Part shown: positions 33,372 to 42,034 of the stretch, piece by piece
How the letters are laid out: every line of letters begins with the position of its first letter
Numbering within the stretch: the stretch's first letter is position 1
Assembly (NCBI GenBank): GCA_015064285.1
Contig: SVSN01000001.1
Location: forward strand, 54,330 to 118,329
Length of the DNA: 64,000 nucleotides
Direction: 5' to 3'
Source: Oscillospiraceae bacterium
Lineage (GTDB): Bacteria > Bacillota > Clostridia > Oscillospirales > CAG-272
Position numbers and translations under genes: made by a program
The notes under the pieces: generated by a model
The model's input: only the letters and a program-made list of their open reading frames with translations
What the model was told of the DNA's origin: nothing
Databases searched by the model: none

Positions 33372-35117
33372 ATGGAACTGTATATGGAACGGTATCATGC
33401 ATGGCTGGCATCTCCTCATGTGGATGAGGAAACCAAAGCGGAACTGAAAGCGCTGGAGAATAACACGGATGAGATTGCTTTCCGGTTTTCTTCCTACATG
33501 GAATTCGGTACCGGAGGACTTCGTTCCAAAATGGGTGCCGGTACCGGTATGATGAATAACTATACGGTAGCGCAGGCCACAGAAGGTCTGGCACGGATGA
33601 TCGACAATCTGGGGGAGGAAGCAAAGACCCGCGGCGTTGTGATCGGTTATGACAGCCGGCATCATTCGGATGATTTCGCCAGAAGATCGGCAGAAGTTCT
33701 GACAGCTCATGGAATCAGGGTGTATCTCTTCGATAAACTCCGTCCTACCCCCTGTCTGTCCTTCGGCGTGCGGCATTTCGGAGCAATCGCCGGGATCAAC
33801 ATCACCGCATCCCATAATCCCAGCCAGTACAATGGTTATAAGCTGTATTGGGAAGACGGCGCACAGCCTACTGCCCAGATGGCAGACAAAGTTTCCGCAC
33901 TGATTCTTTCTGCGGATATCCTGAACGATGTTCCCGGTGCGGATGCAGCCGACTGGAACCTGGTTACCATGGTGGGACATGATTTTGACGAAGTATACCT
34001 GAACAGTCTTCTGAAGGAACAGGTGTATCCCGGACTGGTTGCCAAAGCGGCGGAACAGCTGAAGATTGTGTATACCCCTCTGTTCGGAGCAGGCGCAGAA
34101 CTGGTTCCCGAAATCATGAAGCGGATCGGTGCGAAATACATCTATCCTGTTGAAGAACAGATGGCTCCCAACGGCGCTTTCCCGGGACTGGACAAACCCA
34201 ATCCGGAATATCCCGCTTCCTTTGCCCTGGGTATCCGCCTGGCAGAAAAGGTGCAGAGCGACCTGATCATTGCCACAGACCCTGACGCAGACCGTGTAGG
34301 GGTAATGGCACGGGACAGATCCGGTGCGTTCCGGTGTATCAACGGAAACCAGATGGGCTCTCTCCTGCTTGATTATATTTTCAATGCACTGGAAGAACAG
34401 GGAACCATGCCGGCGGATGCCTACTGTGTGAAAACCATTGTAACCAGCGAAATGGCAACGGCGATCTGCAAAGCCCACGGTGTGGAACTGTACAACGTAC
34501 TGACCGGCTTCAAGTTTATCGCAGAAGTGATCAGAGAACATGAAGAGGCCGGCTCCGGCACCTACCTTCTGGGATACGAAGAAAGCTACGGATACCTCAA
34601 GGGCGGACATGCCAGAGACAAGGATGCCGTGGTTGCTTCCATGCTGATCTCGGAAATGGCGGCATATTATACCCTGAAAGGCATGACCCTGATCGATGCA
34701 CTGGACGCACTGTATGAAAAGTACGGTTACTTCAGTGAAAACGCAGCGGAAATCTATATGGAAGGTCTTGAAGGCAAGGAAGCGATCGCAGGGATGATGA
34801 ATTCTCTGCGGAACCGGACACCTTCTGAAATCGGCGGAAGTGCCGTGATCAACATCCGTGACTATCAGGCGGAAACCTCCCTGGATGTCCGCACCGGCAG
34901 GAGTGAGCCGACCGGGCTGCCCAAATCCAATGTGCTGTATTATGCCATGGAAAACGGCTGCGTGGTTGTGGCAAGACCCTCCGGTACCGAACCCAAGATC
35001 AAATTCTACATCCTGGCATGCGGCAAAGACAGTGCTGAAGCGGCAGCCAATACCGCAGCATGCACCGCTTCTCTGGAAGTTCTGCTGGGTCTGGAAAAAG
35101 GCAGCCTGAAAAAATAA
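33372..35117 (+). CDS. phosphoglucomutase/phosphomannomutase (alpha-D-phosphohexomutase)
   Basis: 581 residues. Interconverts hexose 1- and 6-phosphates. The phosphoserine loop is TASHNPSQYNGYK, the metal loop DPDADRVGV, the sugar-binding loop GYEESYGYL and the phosphate-binding end RPSGTEPKIKFY. Length is that of the PgcA-like clostridial/bacillar group. The ATG at 33372 is preferred: AAAGGA lies 9 nt upstream, whereas ATG 33363 abuts the SD. It is followed by a terminator. Confidence 0.95.
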   Translation: MELYMERYHAWLASPHVDEETKAELKALENNTDEIAFRFSSYMEFGTGGLRSKMGAGTGMMNNYTVAQATEGLARMIDNLGEEAKTRGVVIGYDSRHHSDDFARRSAEVLTAHGIRVYLFDKLRPTPCLSFGVRHFGAIAGINITASHNPSQYNGYKLYWEDGAQPTAQMADKVSALILSADILNDVPGADAADWNLVTMVGHDFDEVYLNSLLKEQVYPGLVAKAAEQLKIVYTPLFGAGAELVPEIMKRIGAKYIYPVEEQMAPNGAFPGLDKPNPEYPASFALGIRLAEKVQSDLIIATDPDADRVGVMARDRSGAFRCINGNQMGSLLLDYIFNALEEQGTMPADAYCVKTIVTSEMATAICKAHGVELYNVLTGFKFIAEVIREHEEAGSGTYLLGYEESYGYLKGGHARDKDAVVASMLISEMAAYYTLKGMTLIDALDALYEKYGYFSENAAEIYMEGLEGKEAIAGMMNSLRNRTPSEIGGSAVINIRDYQAETSLDVRTGRSEPTGLPKSNVLYYAMENGCVVVARPSGTEPKIKFYILACGKDSAEAAANTAACTASLEVLLGLEKGSLKK

Positions 35118-35130
35118 TCAATCCAATCTG

Positions 35131-35168
35131 AAAAGGACAGTGGTTTTTCATGAAACGCTGTCCTTTTG
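35131..35168 (+). terminator. terminator after the phosphohexomutase gene
   Basis: AAAGGACAG-loop-CTGTCCTTT followed by TGT; good stem. Confidence 0.75.
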
Positions 35169-35294
35169 TACGTCGGAATAGGCGAAAATCCACATAAACG
35201 GCGTATATATACCCGATTCCGTTGGTTGTTGTGCTGAAAATGAGGGAAATCATGATTTCCGTGTGAATTTCCTGTGGAAAGTACAGTGCGGATG

Positions 35295-35303
35295 TGGTAT
35301 AAT
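35295..35303 (+). promoter_or_regulatory. extended -10 promoter for the carA-like gene
   Basis: TGGTATAAT, an extended -10 (TGnTATAAT), 55 bp before the start. The -35 region is weak. Confidence 0.65.
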
Positions 35304-35357
35304 AAATCGGATAAAAACGGATTTACCCAAAATTTCAGAGAAGGACAGAGTTGTACT

Positions 35358-36425
35358 ATGAAAAGATACTTAGTTCTGGAAAATGGCACTGTATTCACCG
35401 GGGAAGCCTTCGGCGCAGACCGTGATGTAATTGCTGAAATCGTATTTACCACATCGATGGTAGGGTATGTGGAAGCCCTCACCGATACCAGCTACAGAGG
35501 ACAGGCGATCTGTCAGACATTCCCTCTGGGCGGCAACTACGGTGTGTGCCTGGAAGACGCAGAAACGGAAGGCGAAGGTGCCGCAGCGCTGATCGTCAGA
35601 GAATATGCCGAGATTCCTTCCAATTTCCGGTCTGATCTTTCTCTGGATGCATTTCTGAAACAGAAGGGAATCCCCGGTCTGTGCGGAATCGATACCCGTG
35701 CACTGACCAAGATTCTCCGTGACCAGGGTACCATGAACGGTGCTGTCGTATCCGACCCCGCCAAGGTGGACATGGATGCTCTGAAAGCCTATAAAATCGA
35801 AAATGCCGCAGCGGATCCCGGCTGTGGCGAACCGGCTGTAATCAATCCCGACGGACAGTACAAGATTGCCCTGCTGAACTTCGGCAGAAAGAACGGTATT
35901 GTTGCCGAACTGGTAAAACGGGACTGCGCTGTGCAGGTGCTTCCGTACAATGCCTCTGCAGAAGATGTCCTCGCCGCCGCACCGGACGGAATCGTAATCT
36001 CCAACGGCCCCGGAAATCCGGAAGACAATACGGCTGCCATCGAAACACTCCGCGCACTGGCGGATCGGAAAATTCCCACCATGGGGATCAGCCTCGGCCA
36101 TCAGATCCTGGCTCTGGCAAACGGCTTTGCTGTGGAAAAGCTTCATTACGGCCACAGAGGCGGCAGCCAGCCTGTACGGAATCTGGCCGCGGGACGTCTG
36201 TACATCACTGCCCAGAACCACAGCTACGCTGTCAGGAACGACTCCATCGATCCTGCAGTCGCCGCACCGTACTTCGTCAATGTGAACGATGGTTCCAACG
36301 AAGGGATCGTATACCTGAACACCCCTGCCTTCTCTGTTCAGTTCGAGCCGCAGTACGCCAACGGTCCGACCGATACTTCCTATCTGTACGATCAGTTTAT
36401 GGATTTCATCCGGTCCGCAAAATAA
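35358..36425 (+). CDS. carA: carbamoyl-phosphate synthase small-subunit homologue lacking the glutaminase triad
   Basis: 355 residues, full length and collinear with CarA (LVLENGTVFTGEAFGA; TSMVGYVEALTDTSYRGQ; GIDTRALTKILRDQGTMNGAV). CarA normally hydrolyses glutamine with Cys-His-Glu to feed ammonia to CarB. Here the nucleophile position reads GISLGHQ with Ser245 instead of Cys, and the usual FHPE reads FEPQ, with Glu330 and Gln332 in place of His and Glu. GGSQPV also replaces the usual GANHPV-type loop. All three catalytic residues are therefore changed while the fold is kept. No carB follows; a terminator does. It may be a regulatory or ammonia-using paralogue. Confidence 0.88.
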   Translation: MKRYLVLENGTVFTGEAFGADRDVIAEIVFTTSMVGYVEALTDTSYRGQAICQTFPLGGNYGVCLEDAETEGEGAAALIVREYAEIPSNFRSDLSLDAFLKQKGIPGLCGIDTRALTKILRDQGTMNGAVVSDPAKVDMDALKAYKIENAAADPGCGEPAVINPDGQYKIALLNFGRKNGIVAELVKRDCAVQVLPYNASAEDVLAAAPDGIVISNGPGNPEDNTAAIETLRALADRKIPTMGISLGHQILALANGFAVEKLHYGHRGGSQPVRNLAAGRLYITAQNHSYAVRNDSIDPAVAAPYFVNVNDGSNEGIVYLNTPAFSVQFEPQYANGPTDTSYLYDQFMDFIRSAK

Positions 36426-36439
36426 CAGAATATCTTTTC

Positions 36440-36478
36440 AGCCGGTATGGAGTAAACCTCTGTACCGGCTTTTTTTCT
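36440..36478 (+). terminator. terminator after the carA-like gene
   Basis: AGCCGGTA-loop-TACCGGCT followed by TTTTTTT. Confidence 0.9.
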
Positions 36479-36483
36479 GCAAA

Positions 36484-36517
36484 ACAAAAACTGCCCGGGG
36501 TGAATCGGGCAGTTTTC
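36484..36517 (-). terminator. terminator of the NhaC-family gene
   Basis: Minus strand CTGCCCG-ATTCACCC-CGGGCAG followed by TTTTTGTTTT. Confidence 0.88.
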
Positions 36518-36533
36518 AGTACGGAATATGGAT

Positions 36534-38252
36534 TTATGCCTTGCCGGCAGTCTTCTTCTTGATGACGAACAGAACAACGAACAGGATGCCAACGGAAACA
36601 GGCAGGGAAACCAGCCATGTGAAGGAACCCAGAACAATCTGCAGCAGAGCAGTCAGAATGTAGCATACGAAGGACACAGCAGCCACGGTAACCGCATAGG
36701 GAATCTGGGTGGATACGTGGTTGATGTGGTCACATCTTGCACCGGCAGAGGACATGATGGTGGTATCGGAGATGGGGGAACAGTGGTCACCGCAGACAGC
36801 ACCGGCCAGACAAGCGGACATACCGATGTACATCAGCTCGGAAGAAGCGGGGAAGATCGCGGTCACGATGGGAATCAGGATACCGAAGGTACCCCAGGAA
36901 GTACCGGTAGAGAAAGCGATGAAGCAGGCAACGATGAAGATGATGGCAGGCAGGAACAGCTGCAGATTCTTGGCATCAGCCATGATGGATTCCACAAATA
37001 CATCGGAGCCCAGGTTGGTGGTCATGTTCTTCAGAGCACCGGCGCAGGACAGGATCAGAATAGCGGGAACCATGGCCTTGAAGCCTTCGGGGATGCATTC
37101 CATAGCGTCCTTGAAGGAGATAACCTTGCGGCAGATCAGATAGATAATGGTGATTACCAGCGCGATGGTGCCGCCCCAGGGCAGACCAACGGTTGCGTCG
37201 GTGTTGGCGAAAGCGTTCACGAAGGTTTCACCGGCGAACATACCGCCTACGTACAGCAGACCGATTACGGAGATCACGATCAGAACCACGATGGGAATGA
37301 TCAGATCCATAACCTTACCCTTGGCGCTGCCTTTTTCCATTTCAACAGCTTCGTGTTCTGTACCGGAGGTGAACAGGTCACCCTTTTCGATGGCGTTCTT
37401 TTCGTGGATTGCCATCGGGCCGTAGTCGAACTTCATCAGAGTGATCATGATGATGAAAGCCAGGGTCAGCAGAGAGTAGAAGTTGTAGGGAATGGCACGG
37501 ATGAACAGTTCCAGACCGTTGTAGCCGGTACCGTCCGCATATTCAGACACAGCAGCAGCCCAGGAAGAAATGGGCGCGATCATGCAGATAGGAGCAGCGG
37601 TAGCATCGATCAGGAATGCCAGCTTGGCGCGGGAGATCTTGTGGGAGTCGGTTACAGGCTGCATGACGGAGCCTACGGTCAGACAGTTGAAATAGTCGTC
37701 AATGAAGATCAGCACACCCAGCAGGAAGGTAGCCAGCGCTGCACCTACACGGGTCTTGATGTTGGCTTGTGCCCACTTGCCGAAAGCAGCGGAAGCACCG
37801 GTCTTGTTCAGCAGAGCAACCAGCATACCCAGCAGTACCAGGAAGATAAAGATACCGGCAGAACCGGATACGGCGGCGATATAACCGTCGTTGATTACCT
37901 GGTCAATGGTGCCTGCGGGATTGAAGTCAGCCGCCAGCAGACCACCGGCCAGGATCCCGATGAACAGGGAAGAATACACTTCCTTGGTGATCAGGGCCAG
38001 CCCGATAGCAATTACGGGAGGCAGAAGGGAGAGAACCGTACCGTATGCCTTGGGGCCGGATGCTTCCTCCTCTGCGGGTTCTTCCACAGCTTCTTCCGCA
38101 ATTTCTTCGACCGCAGCTTCTTCCGCAGCAGCTTCAGCGGCGGGTTCGCCATCGGCCAGAACGGAGATACCCATGGTCATCAGGGTGATCGCCAGTACCA
38201 TGAACAGCGCGAACATGGTTCTGGAACCGGGGATAGAGAAAAACTTTCTCAT
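36534..38252 (-). CDS. NhaC-family transporter, predicted lysine transporter
   Basis: 572 residues from ATG 38252 (GGAAAGGACATTTTTT upstream). A first hydrophobic segment is followed by an Ala/Glu-rich acidic stretch (about residues 33-62) and then about eleven to twelve helices of the Na+/H+ antiporter NhaC type (SLLPPVIAIGLALITKEVY; CMIAPISSWAAAVSE; AGAVCGDHCSPISDT). A lysine riboswitch lies directly upstream. NhaC-superfamily genes under lysine riboswitches have been predicted to be lysine importers (the LysW proposal), which fits better here than plain sodium export. Ligand specificity is therefore from the regulator, not from the protein sequence. Confidence 0.85.
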   Translation of the reverse strand: MRKFFSIPGSRTMFALFMVLAITLMTMGISVLADGEPAAEAAAEEAAVEEIAEEAVEEPAEEEASGPKAYGTVLSLLPPVIAIGLALITKEVYSSLFIGILAGGLLAADFNPAGTIDQVINDGYIAAVSGSAGIFIFLVLLGMLVALLNKTGASAAFGKWAQANIKTRVGAALATFLLGVLIFIDDYFNCLTVGSVMQPVTDSHKISRAKLAFLIDATAAPICMIAPISSWAAAVSEYADGTGYNGLELFIRAIPYNFYSLLTLAFIIMITLMKFDYGPMAIHEKNAIEKGDLFTSGTEHEAVEMEKGSAKGKVMDLIIPIVVLIVISVIGLLYVGGMFAGETFVNAFANTDATVGLPWGGTIALVITIIYLICRKVISFKDAMECIPEGFKAMVPAILILSCAGALKNMTTNLGSDVFVESIMADAKNLQLFLPAIIFIVACFIAFSTGTSWGTFGILIPIVTAIFPASSELMYIGMSACLAGAVCGDHCSPISDTTIMSSAGARCDHINHVSTQIPYAVTVAAVSFVCYILTALLQIVLGSFTWLVSLPVSVGILFVVLFVIKKKTAGKA

Positions 38253-38273
38253 AAAAAATGTCCTTTCCAACCG

Positions 38274-38310
38274 CAAAAAACAGACGCCGGGCGTGAAAAC
38301 CTGACGTCTG
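38274..38310 (-). terminator. riboswitch-controlled terminator (expression platform)
   Basis: Minus strand CAGACGTC-loop-GCGTCTG followed by TTTTTT, located between the aptamer and the start codon. Confidence 0.85.
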
Positions 38311-38327
38311 TTGAAATTCTGATTCAG

Positions 38328-38503
38328 ACAGCAGCTCTCCACGGAAACCGTGACAGACGGCAGCATATTCTGCTGACATCCAGGAAGAAACGGGTATTTT
38401 TCCTTCGGCAGATACGCCTCTTCCGCTGTCAACCTCCTTCCCATTGCCGTAACCGGCAGGAGTATCCCGACAGCAGTTTCATCGTATCCGCACCTCTGCT
38501 TTG
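38328..38503 (-). promoter_or_regulatory. lysine riboswitch (L-box) aptamer
   Basis: On the minus strand the order of conserved L-box blocks is present: AGCAGAGGTGCGGAT with TGAA downstream, GCGGAAGAGGCGTATCTGCC followed by GAAGGA, CTGGATGTCAGCAGAATATGC (a 21-nt region, positions ~38381-38361, loop closed by GCAG/CTGC), CTGTCAC, and GGAGAGCTGCT closing P1 with AGCAG. It is followed by an intrinsic terminator, so lysine should switch the transporter gene off. Confidence 0.85.
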
Positions 38504-38526
38504 CAGTCTATTCAATTTACGTTAAT

Positions 38527-38555
38527 ATCATATCACAAATTATAAAGAATTACAA
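38527..38555 (-). promoter_or_regulatory. sigma-A promoter of the riboswitch transcript
   Basis: Minus strand TTGTAA, 17-nt spacer, TATGAT, about 25 bp before the aptamer. Confidence 0.7.
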
Positions 38556-38705
38556 TCTAAAAATTCTGAAATATTCAACAAATCTGCCCGGATGAAAACT
38601 GTATAAAATGTCAAACAGGAGCAAATTCTGTATTTTTGTATACAATAATGCAGGAAAGAGACAGGGCAGGCATGGGGATTGCCGGCGTAAAACTGCGGAT
38701 TGGGG

Positions 38706-38734
38706 TTGACTTACGGGAAAAATCGTGGTACACT
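38706..38734 (+). promoter_or_regulatory. promoter of the HAD-hydrolase gene
   Basis: TTGACT, 17-nt spacer, TACACT. About 170 bp of leader separate it from the chosen start codon; the reading frame is open through the leader but I see no SD for an earlier start. Confidence 0.6.
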
Positions 38735-38904
38735 TAACTCTGAAAAACGGTAAAAATCAGCTGTGTGCAGCAGAAACCGACTGCATCACGGAAACACCGT
38801 TCCAGCGTAAGTACCGGAACAGAATCCGTGCAGGCGACAAGCCCGGCTGTGTTCTGCGTCTCCTGCGGAATCGTTCGGACGGCCAGAACAGAAAGGACCA
38901 AGCT

Positions 38905-39630
38905 ATGAAAATCAGTACCTCCCCCCACCGGAGTTTCCGGATGTACGGTATGGAAGAAGGTATGAGCAATACACCTGAAAAAACGTTCCGTGCCGCCATA
39001 TTTGACCTGGACGGCACACTCGCCTATACAGTAGGCGATCTCCTTGCTTGTATGAACCGGATGCTGGCGCAGTACGGGTATCCGCAGAAGACCTATGAAG
39101 AGATCATGTCCTATATCAGCTGCGGCGAACGGGATTTTGTGAAGTTTTCTCTGCCGGAAGAGCTGCAGGAAGACGACGAACGGATCGAAACCTGCCGGGC
39201 CGCATATGTTTCCATTTATAATAAGCACTTCCTGGACACTACCGTGCTGTATCCCGGACTGGATAAACTGCTGCACGATATGAAAGCCGCCGGAATCCGA
39301 CTGGCGGTGAACACAAACAAAACCCAGGAGCATGCGCAGGCGATCATTGATAAACTGGCGCCGGGCATTTTTGAGATGCTGAAAGGGGACGGGCATTATC
39401 CCTGCAAACCCGATCCCACAGGGGCGCTTGAGATTGCGGCGGAATTCGGTCTGACGCCGGATGAAATCTGCTATATCGGTGACTCCAATATCGATATGGA
39501 AACCGCAGGGAATGCCGGTATGTTCGCCATGGGTGTGAAATGGGGATACCGTCCCGACGTTCTGAAAGCCGCAGGTGCGAAAATCCTTGTGGAAACAGCG
39601 GAAGAAATCGCGCCCTGGTTCGGTCTGTAA
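38905..39630 (+). CDS. HAD-superfamily phosphatase, Gph/PGP-like
   Basis: 241 residues. The catalytic motif I is FDLDGTLAY, motif II is AVNTNK, Lys in CKPDPTGAL, and motif IV is GDSNIDMETAGNAG. The cap domain between motifs I and II is helical, as in phosphoglycolate phosphatases and other C1-cap HADs. ATG 38905 is chosen for GAAAGGACCAAGCT; ATG 38962 inside is an alternative that would give a more usual family length. A DUF1643 gene begins 13 nt after the stop. Confidence 0.88.
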   Translation: MKISTSPHRSFRMYGMEEGMSNTPEKTFRAAIFDLDGTLAYTVGDLLACMNRMLAQYGYPQKTYEEIMSYISCGERDFVKFSLPEELQEDDERIETCRAAYVSIYNKHFLDTTVLYPGLDKLLHDMKAAGIRLAVNTNKTQEHAQAIIDKLAPGIFEMLKGDGHYPCKPDPTGALEIAAEFGLTPDEICYIGDSNIDMETAGNAGMFAMGVKWGYRPDVLKAAGAKILVETAEEIAPWFGL

Positions 39631-39643
39631 AGGAGGACACAGT

Positions 39644-40273
39644 ATGCCCCATATTCCTCTGTCCGATACGGATACGATCCCGGTTCTGTCCTTCCGTGAA
39701 GCGCTGGAAACGGTTACGGCGGATGATTACGACAGAAACCGCTGGCTGTATGTGCCCGATGCCTATGATGAGTACCGGTACATACTGGGCACACGGGGGG
39801 AAAAACCGCTGATCTGTATCGGCATCAATCCCTCTACCGCCCGTCCCGATGCACTGGACAATACGCTGAAATCCGTTGAGCGGGTTGCCCTGGCCAACGG
39901 ATATGACAGCTTTCTCATGATGAATGTCTATGCCCAGCGTGCAACCGATCCCAAACATATGGAAAAAGCGGAAAATCCCTTTCTCCGGCAGGAAAATCTG
40001 GAAGCTTTCCGATATGTGCTTTCCCTGGCAGGTGAAAAACCGGCTGTGTGGGCTGCCTGGGGAACCATCGTGAAAGCCCGGCCGTATCTGATCGGCTGTA
40101 TGATGGATTTTGTCCGGATCGGGGAAGCGCACAACGCTGTCTGGTATACCGCAGGCGCCAGAAGCAAAAACGGCGGCCATCCCCATCATCCGCTGTATCT
40201 GCGGAAAGATGCCCCTCTGGATCCTTTTGATCCGATTCCGTATATCAACGCTTTGCAGATAAACCAAAAATAA
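39644..40273 (+). CDS. DUF1643 domain protein
   Basis: 209 residues from ATG 39644, preceded by AAAGGAGGACACAGT. The DUF1643 pattern is clear: YILGTRGEKPLICIGINPST, SFLMMNVYAQRATDP, AAWGTIVKARPYL and GGHPHHPLYLRKDAPLDPFD. The family is widespread, often on phages or mobile DNA, and no biochemical function is established. It lies between a HAD phosphatase and a heparinase-like gene on the same strand. Confidence 0.9.
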   Translation: MPHIPLSDTDTIPVLSFREALETVTADDYDRNRWLYVPDAYDEYRYILGTRGEKPLICIGINPSTARPDALDNTLKSVERVALANGYDSFLMMNVYAQRATDPKHMEKAENPFLRQENLEAFRYVLSLAGEKPAVWAAWGTIVKARPYLIGCMMDFVRIGEAHNAVWYTAGARSKNGGHPHHPLYLRKDAPLDPFDPIPYINALQINQK

Positions 40274-40290
40274 AAAATGGAGATAACAGT

Positions 40291-41991
40291 ATGATCCAAA
40301 CAGGAAGCGAATACAGAAAACCGTATGGAAAAGAAGTTTTCGGCTGTGAGACGATCGCTCATTATGCCTACCCGAGAGAAAAGCTGATTGCCGAGCCGAT
40401 CTTCCCCTATTTCGTGCTGGACGGCGGCGCGTACCATTTCTGCTATGATCATTACGGCGATGTGGACAGCGATCATCTGCTGGAACTGACAATGTCCGGG
40501 GAACTGTTCAAAGAATTTACCCAGGACGAACCCTATCATTGGGAAAAGTCCTTTGCATATGTGGAAGGCACACCGTTCCGGAAGAAATACGAATGGCAGA
40601 TCTGGCCGCAGCGGATGTACATGACCATTCCTCTGGCCCATGCCTTCCTGCGTACCGGGGACAGACAGTATGCCGACAAATGGCTGGAGATCGTGGAAGG
40701 GTGGGATAAAGCCCATCCCTATCAGGCATTTGATCCGGATGTCCATTATCTGCGAACCGATATGACCTGGCGTGATATGCAGGTGGCGTGGCGTACCATG
40801 TCTCTGCTCCACGGTCTGTTCATGCTGCAGGACGCGCCCTTTACAGAAGAACAGTGGCGGTATCTGTATGGTTTTGTGGAACTGCATATGCGTCATCTGT
40901 ACATCGAAGCCCTGGACCGTCTGGCCAGAAACCATGCCCAGAACCATGTGCTGCAGATCGGCGTTGTGCTGATCATGGCCGGCGTTATGTTCCCGGAATT
41001 CGAGAATGCCGCAGAGATCATCCGGATCGGCCGGGATACCGTGGAAATGAATATGCGGAAAGCGATCTATCCGGACGGCGGCAGCAATGAAGACAGCCCC
41101 AGCTACAATCATTTCATAGTCCGGCTGTACATGGAAGCGCTGCTCCTGTTGGAAAAGAACGGTCAGGAAACCATTGACGGGCTGCGGGAAAGCATCGTCC
41201 GGCAGTATGAATGGATTTTCCAGTGCTGTGCTCCCGACGGACGTGCCCTGCGGATATCCGACTCTTACGGGATCGATGCCATGGCGGATCTGCGCCGTGC
41301 GGATGCCCTGATGGAACTGGATTTCCCCCGGGAAAAGAAGAGCGTGCTGTTCCCGGATTCCCGGATGGCGGTGCTGCGGAAAGGCAAAATGACCCTGTTC
41401 GCCGATTCCATGGAATGGCTTTCCGGCCATCAGCATGTGGGCAGACCCCAGATCCTGCTGTTCTACGGCAATGAACCGGTGATTGTGGATTCCGGCTGCT
41501 GCAGCTATGACCGTTGGGAATTCTATCTGGCTGTCAACTCCAATAAAATGCATAATGTACTGTGGTGTCCGGATTTTGAGGACAAAAAATGTGCCATTGA
41601 TCCCCGGATCACCGGTTTTGATGCAGAAGCCGGCGTGATCGTTCTGGAAACCAGGGTATCTTTTGAAGGCAGATCCTATACATGGCAGCGGAAACTGACG
41701 ATGGACGGGCATAAACTTACCATAGAAGATACTGCGGAATCTGCCGATGTTCTGCGGTGGGCAGCCCGCCTGTTCTTCAGGCAGAACGATACCCATACGG
41801 CGGACGCCAATACCATAATGCAGCTCACCGAAGACTACCTGATGACGCTGAAATCCGATGCAAAGGTAGAAACCGAACTGGTGCCTGTCATGAACGATTT
41901 CAACAAGATCGATTATGCCGTTGTGGTGCAGACCGCAGGCGAAGGCAAAACGTTCACCATGCATACCGAAATCGAATTTGCCGATCGATAA
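40291..41991 (+). CDS. heparinase II/III-like polysaccharide lyase family protein
   Basis: 566 residues, no signal peptide. An N-terminal (alpha/alpha) toroid (YEWQIWPQRMYMTIPLAHAFL; HAQNHVLQIGVVLIM) precedes a C-terminal beta-sheet domain (GHQHVGRPQILLFYGNEPVIVDSGCC), the layout of heparinase II/III and alginate-lyase-like enzymes. Candidate catalytic residues are the His in RNHAQNH, Tyr in DSPSYNH and His in GHQHVG. Being cytoplasmic, it would act on imported oligosaccharides containing uronic acid (inference), which fits the sugar-acid enzymes elsewhere in the window. Confidence 0.8.
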   Translation: MIQTGSEYRKPYGKEVFGCETIAHYAYPREKLIAEPIFPYFVLDGGAYHFCYDHYGDVDSDHLLELTMSGELFKEFTQDEPYHWEKSFAYVEGTPFRKKYEWQIWPQRMYMTIPLAHAFLRTGDRQYADKWLEIVEGWDKAHPYQAFDPDVHYLRTDMTWRDMQVAWRTMSLLHGLFMLQDAPFTEEQWRYLYGFVELHMRHLYIEALDRLARNHAQNHVLQIGVVLIMAGVMFPEFENAAEIIRIGRDTVEMNMRKAIYPDGGSNEDSPSYNHFIVRLYMEALLLLEKNGQETIDGLRESIVRQYEWIFQCCAPDGRALRISDSYGIDAMADLRRADALMELDFPREKKSVLFPDSRMAVLRKGKMTLFADSMEWLSGHQHVGRPQILLFYGNEPVIVDSGCCSYDRWEFYLAVNSNKMHNVLWCPDFEDKKCAIDPRITGFDAEAGVIVLETRVSFEGRSYTWQRKLTMDGHKLTIEDTAESADVLRWAARLFFRQNDTHTADANTIMQLTEDYLMTLKSDAKVETELVPVMNDFNKIDYAVVVQTAGEGKTFTMHTEIEFADR

Positions 41992-41998
41992 GCAAACC

Positions 41999-42032
41999 AA
42001 AAGGACTGTACATCCGATACAGTCCTTTTTTC
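41999..42032. terminator. bidirectional terminator
   Basis: AAGGACTGTA-CATCCGA-TACAGTCCTT with T tract; it separates convergent genes. Confidence 0.9.
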
Positions 42033-42034
42033 TG

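Noticed and set aside
38735..38904. An earlier start for the HAD phosphatase at 38725
   Set aside because: The codon at 38725 overlaps the predicted promoter and has no SD; the family core begins well after 38905.
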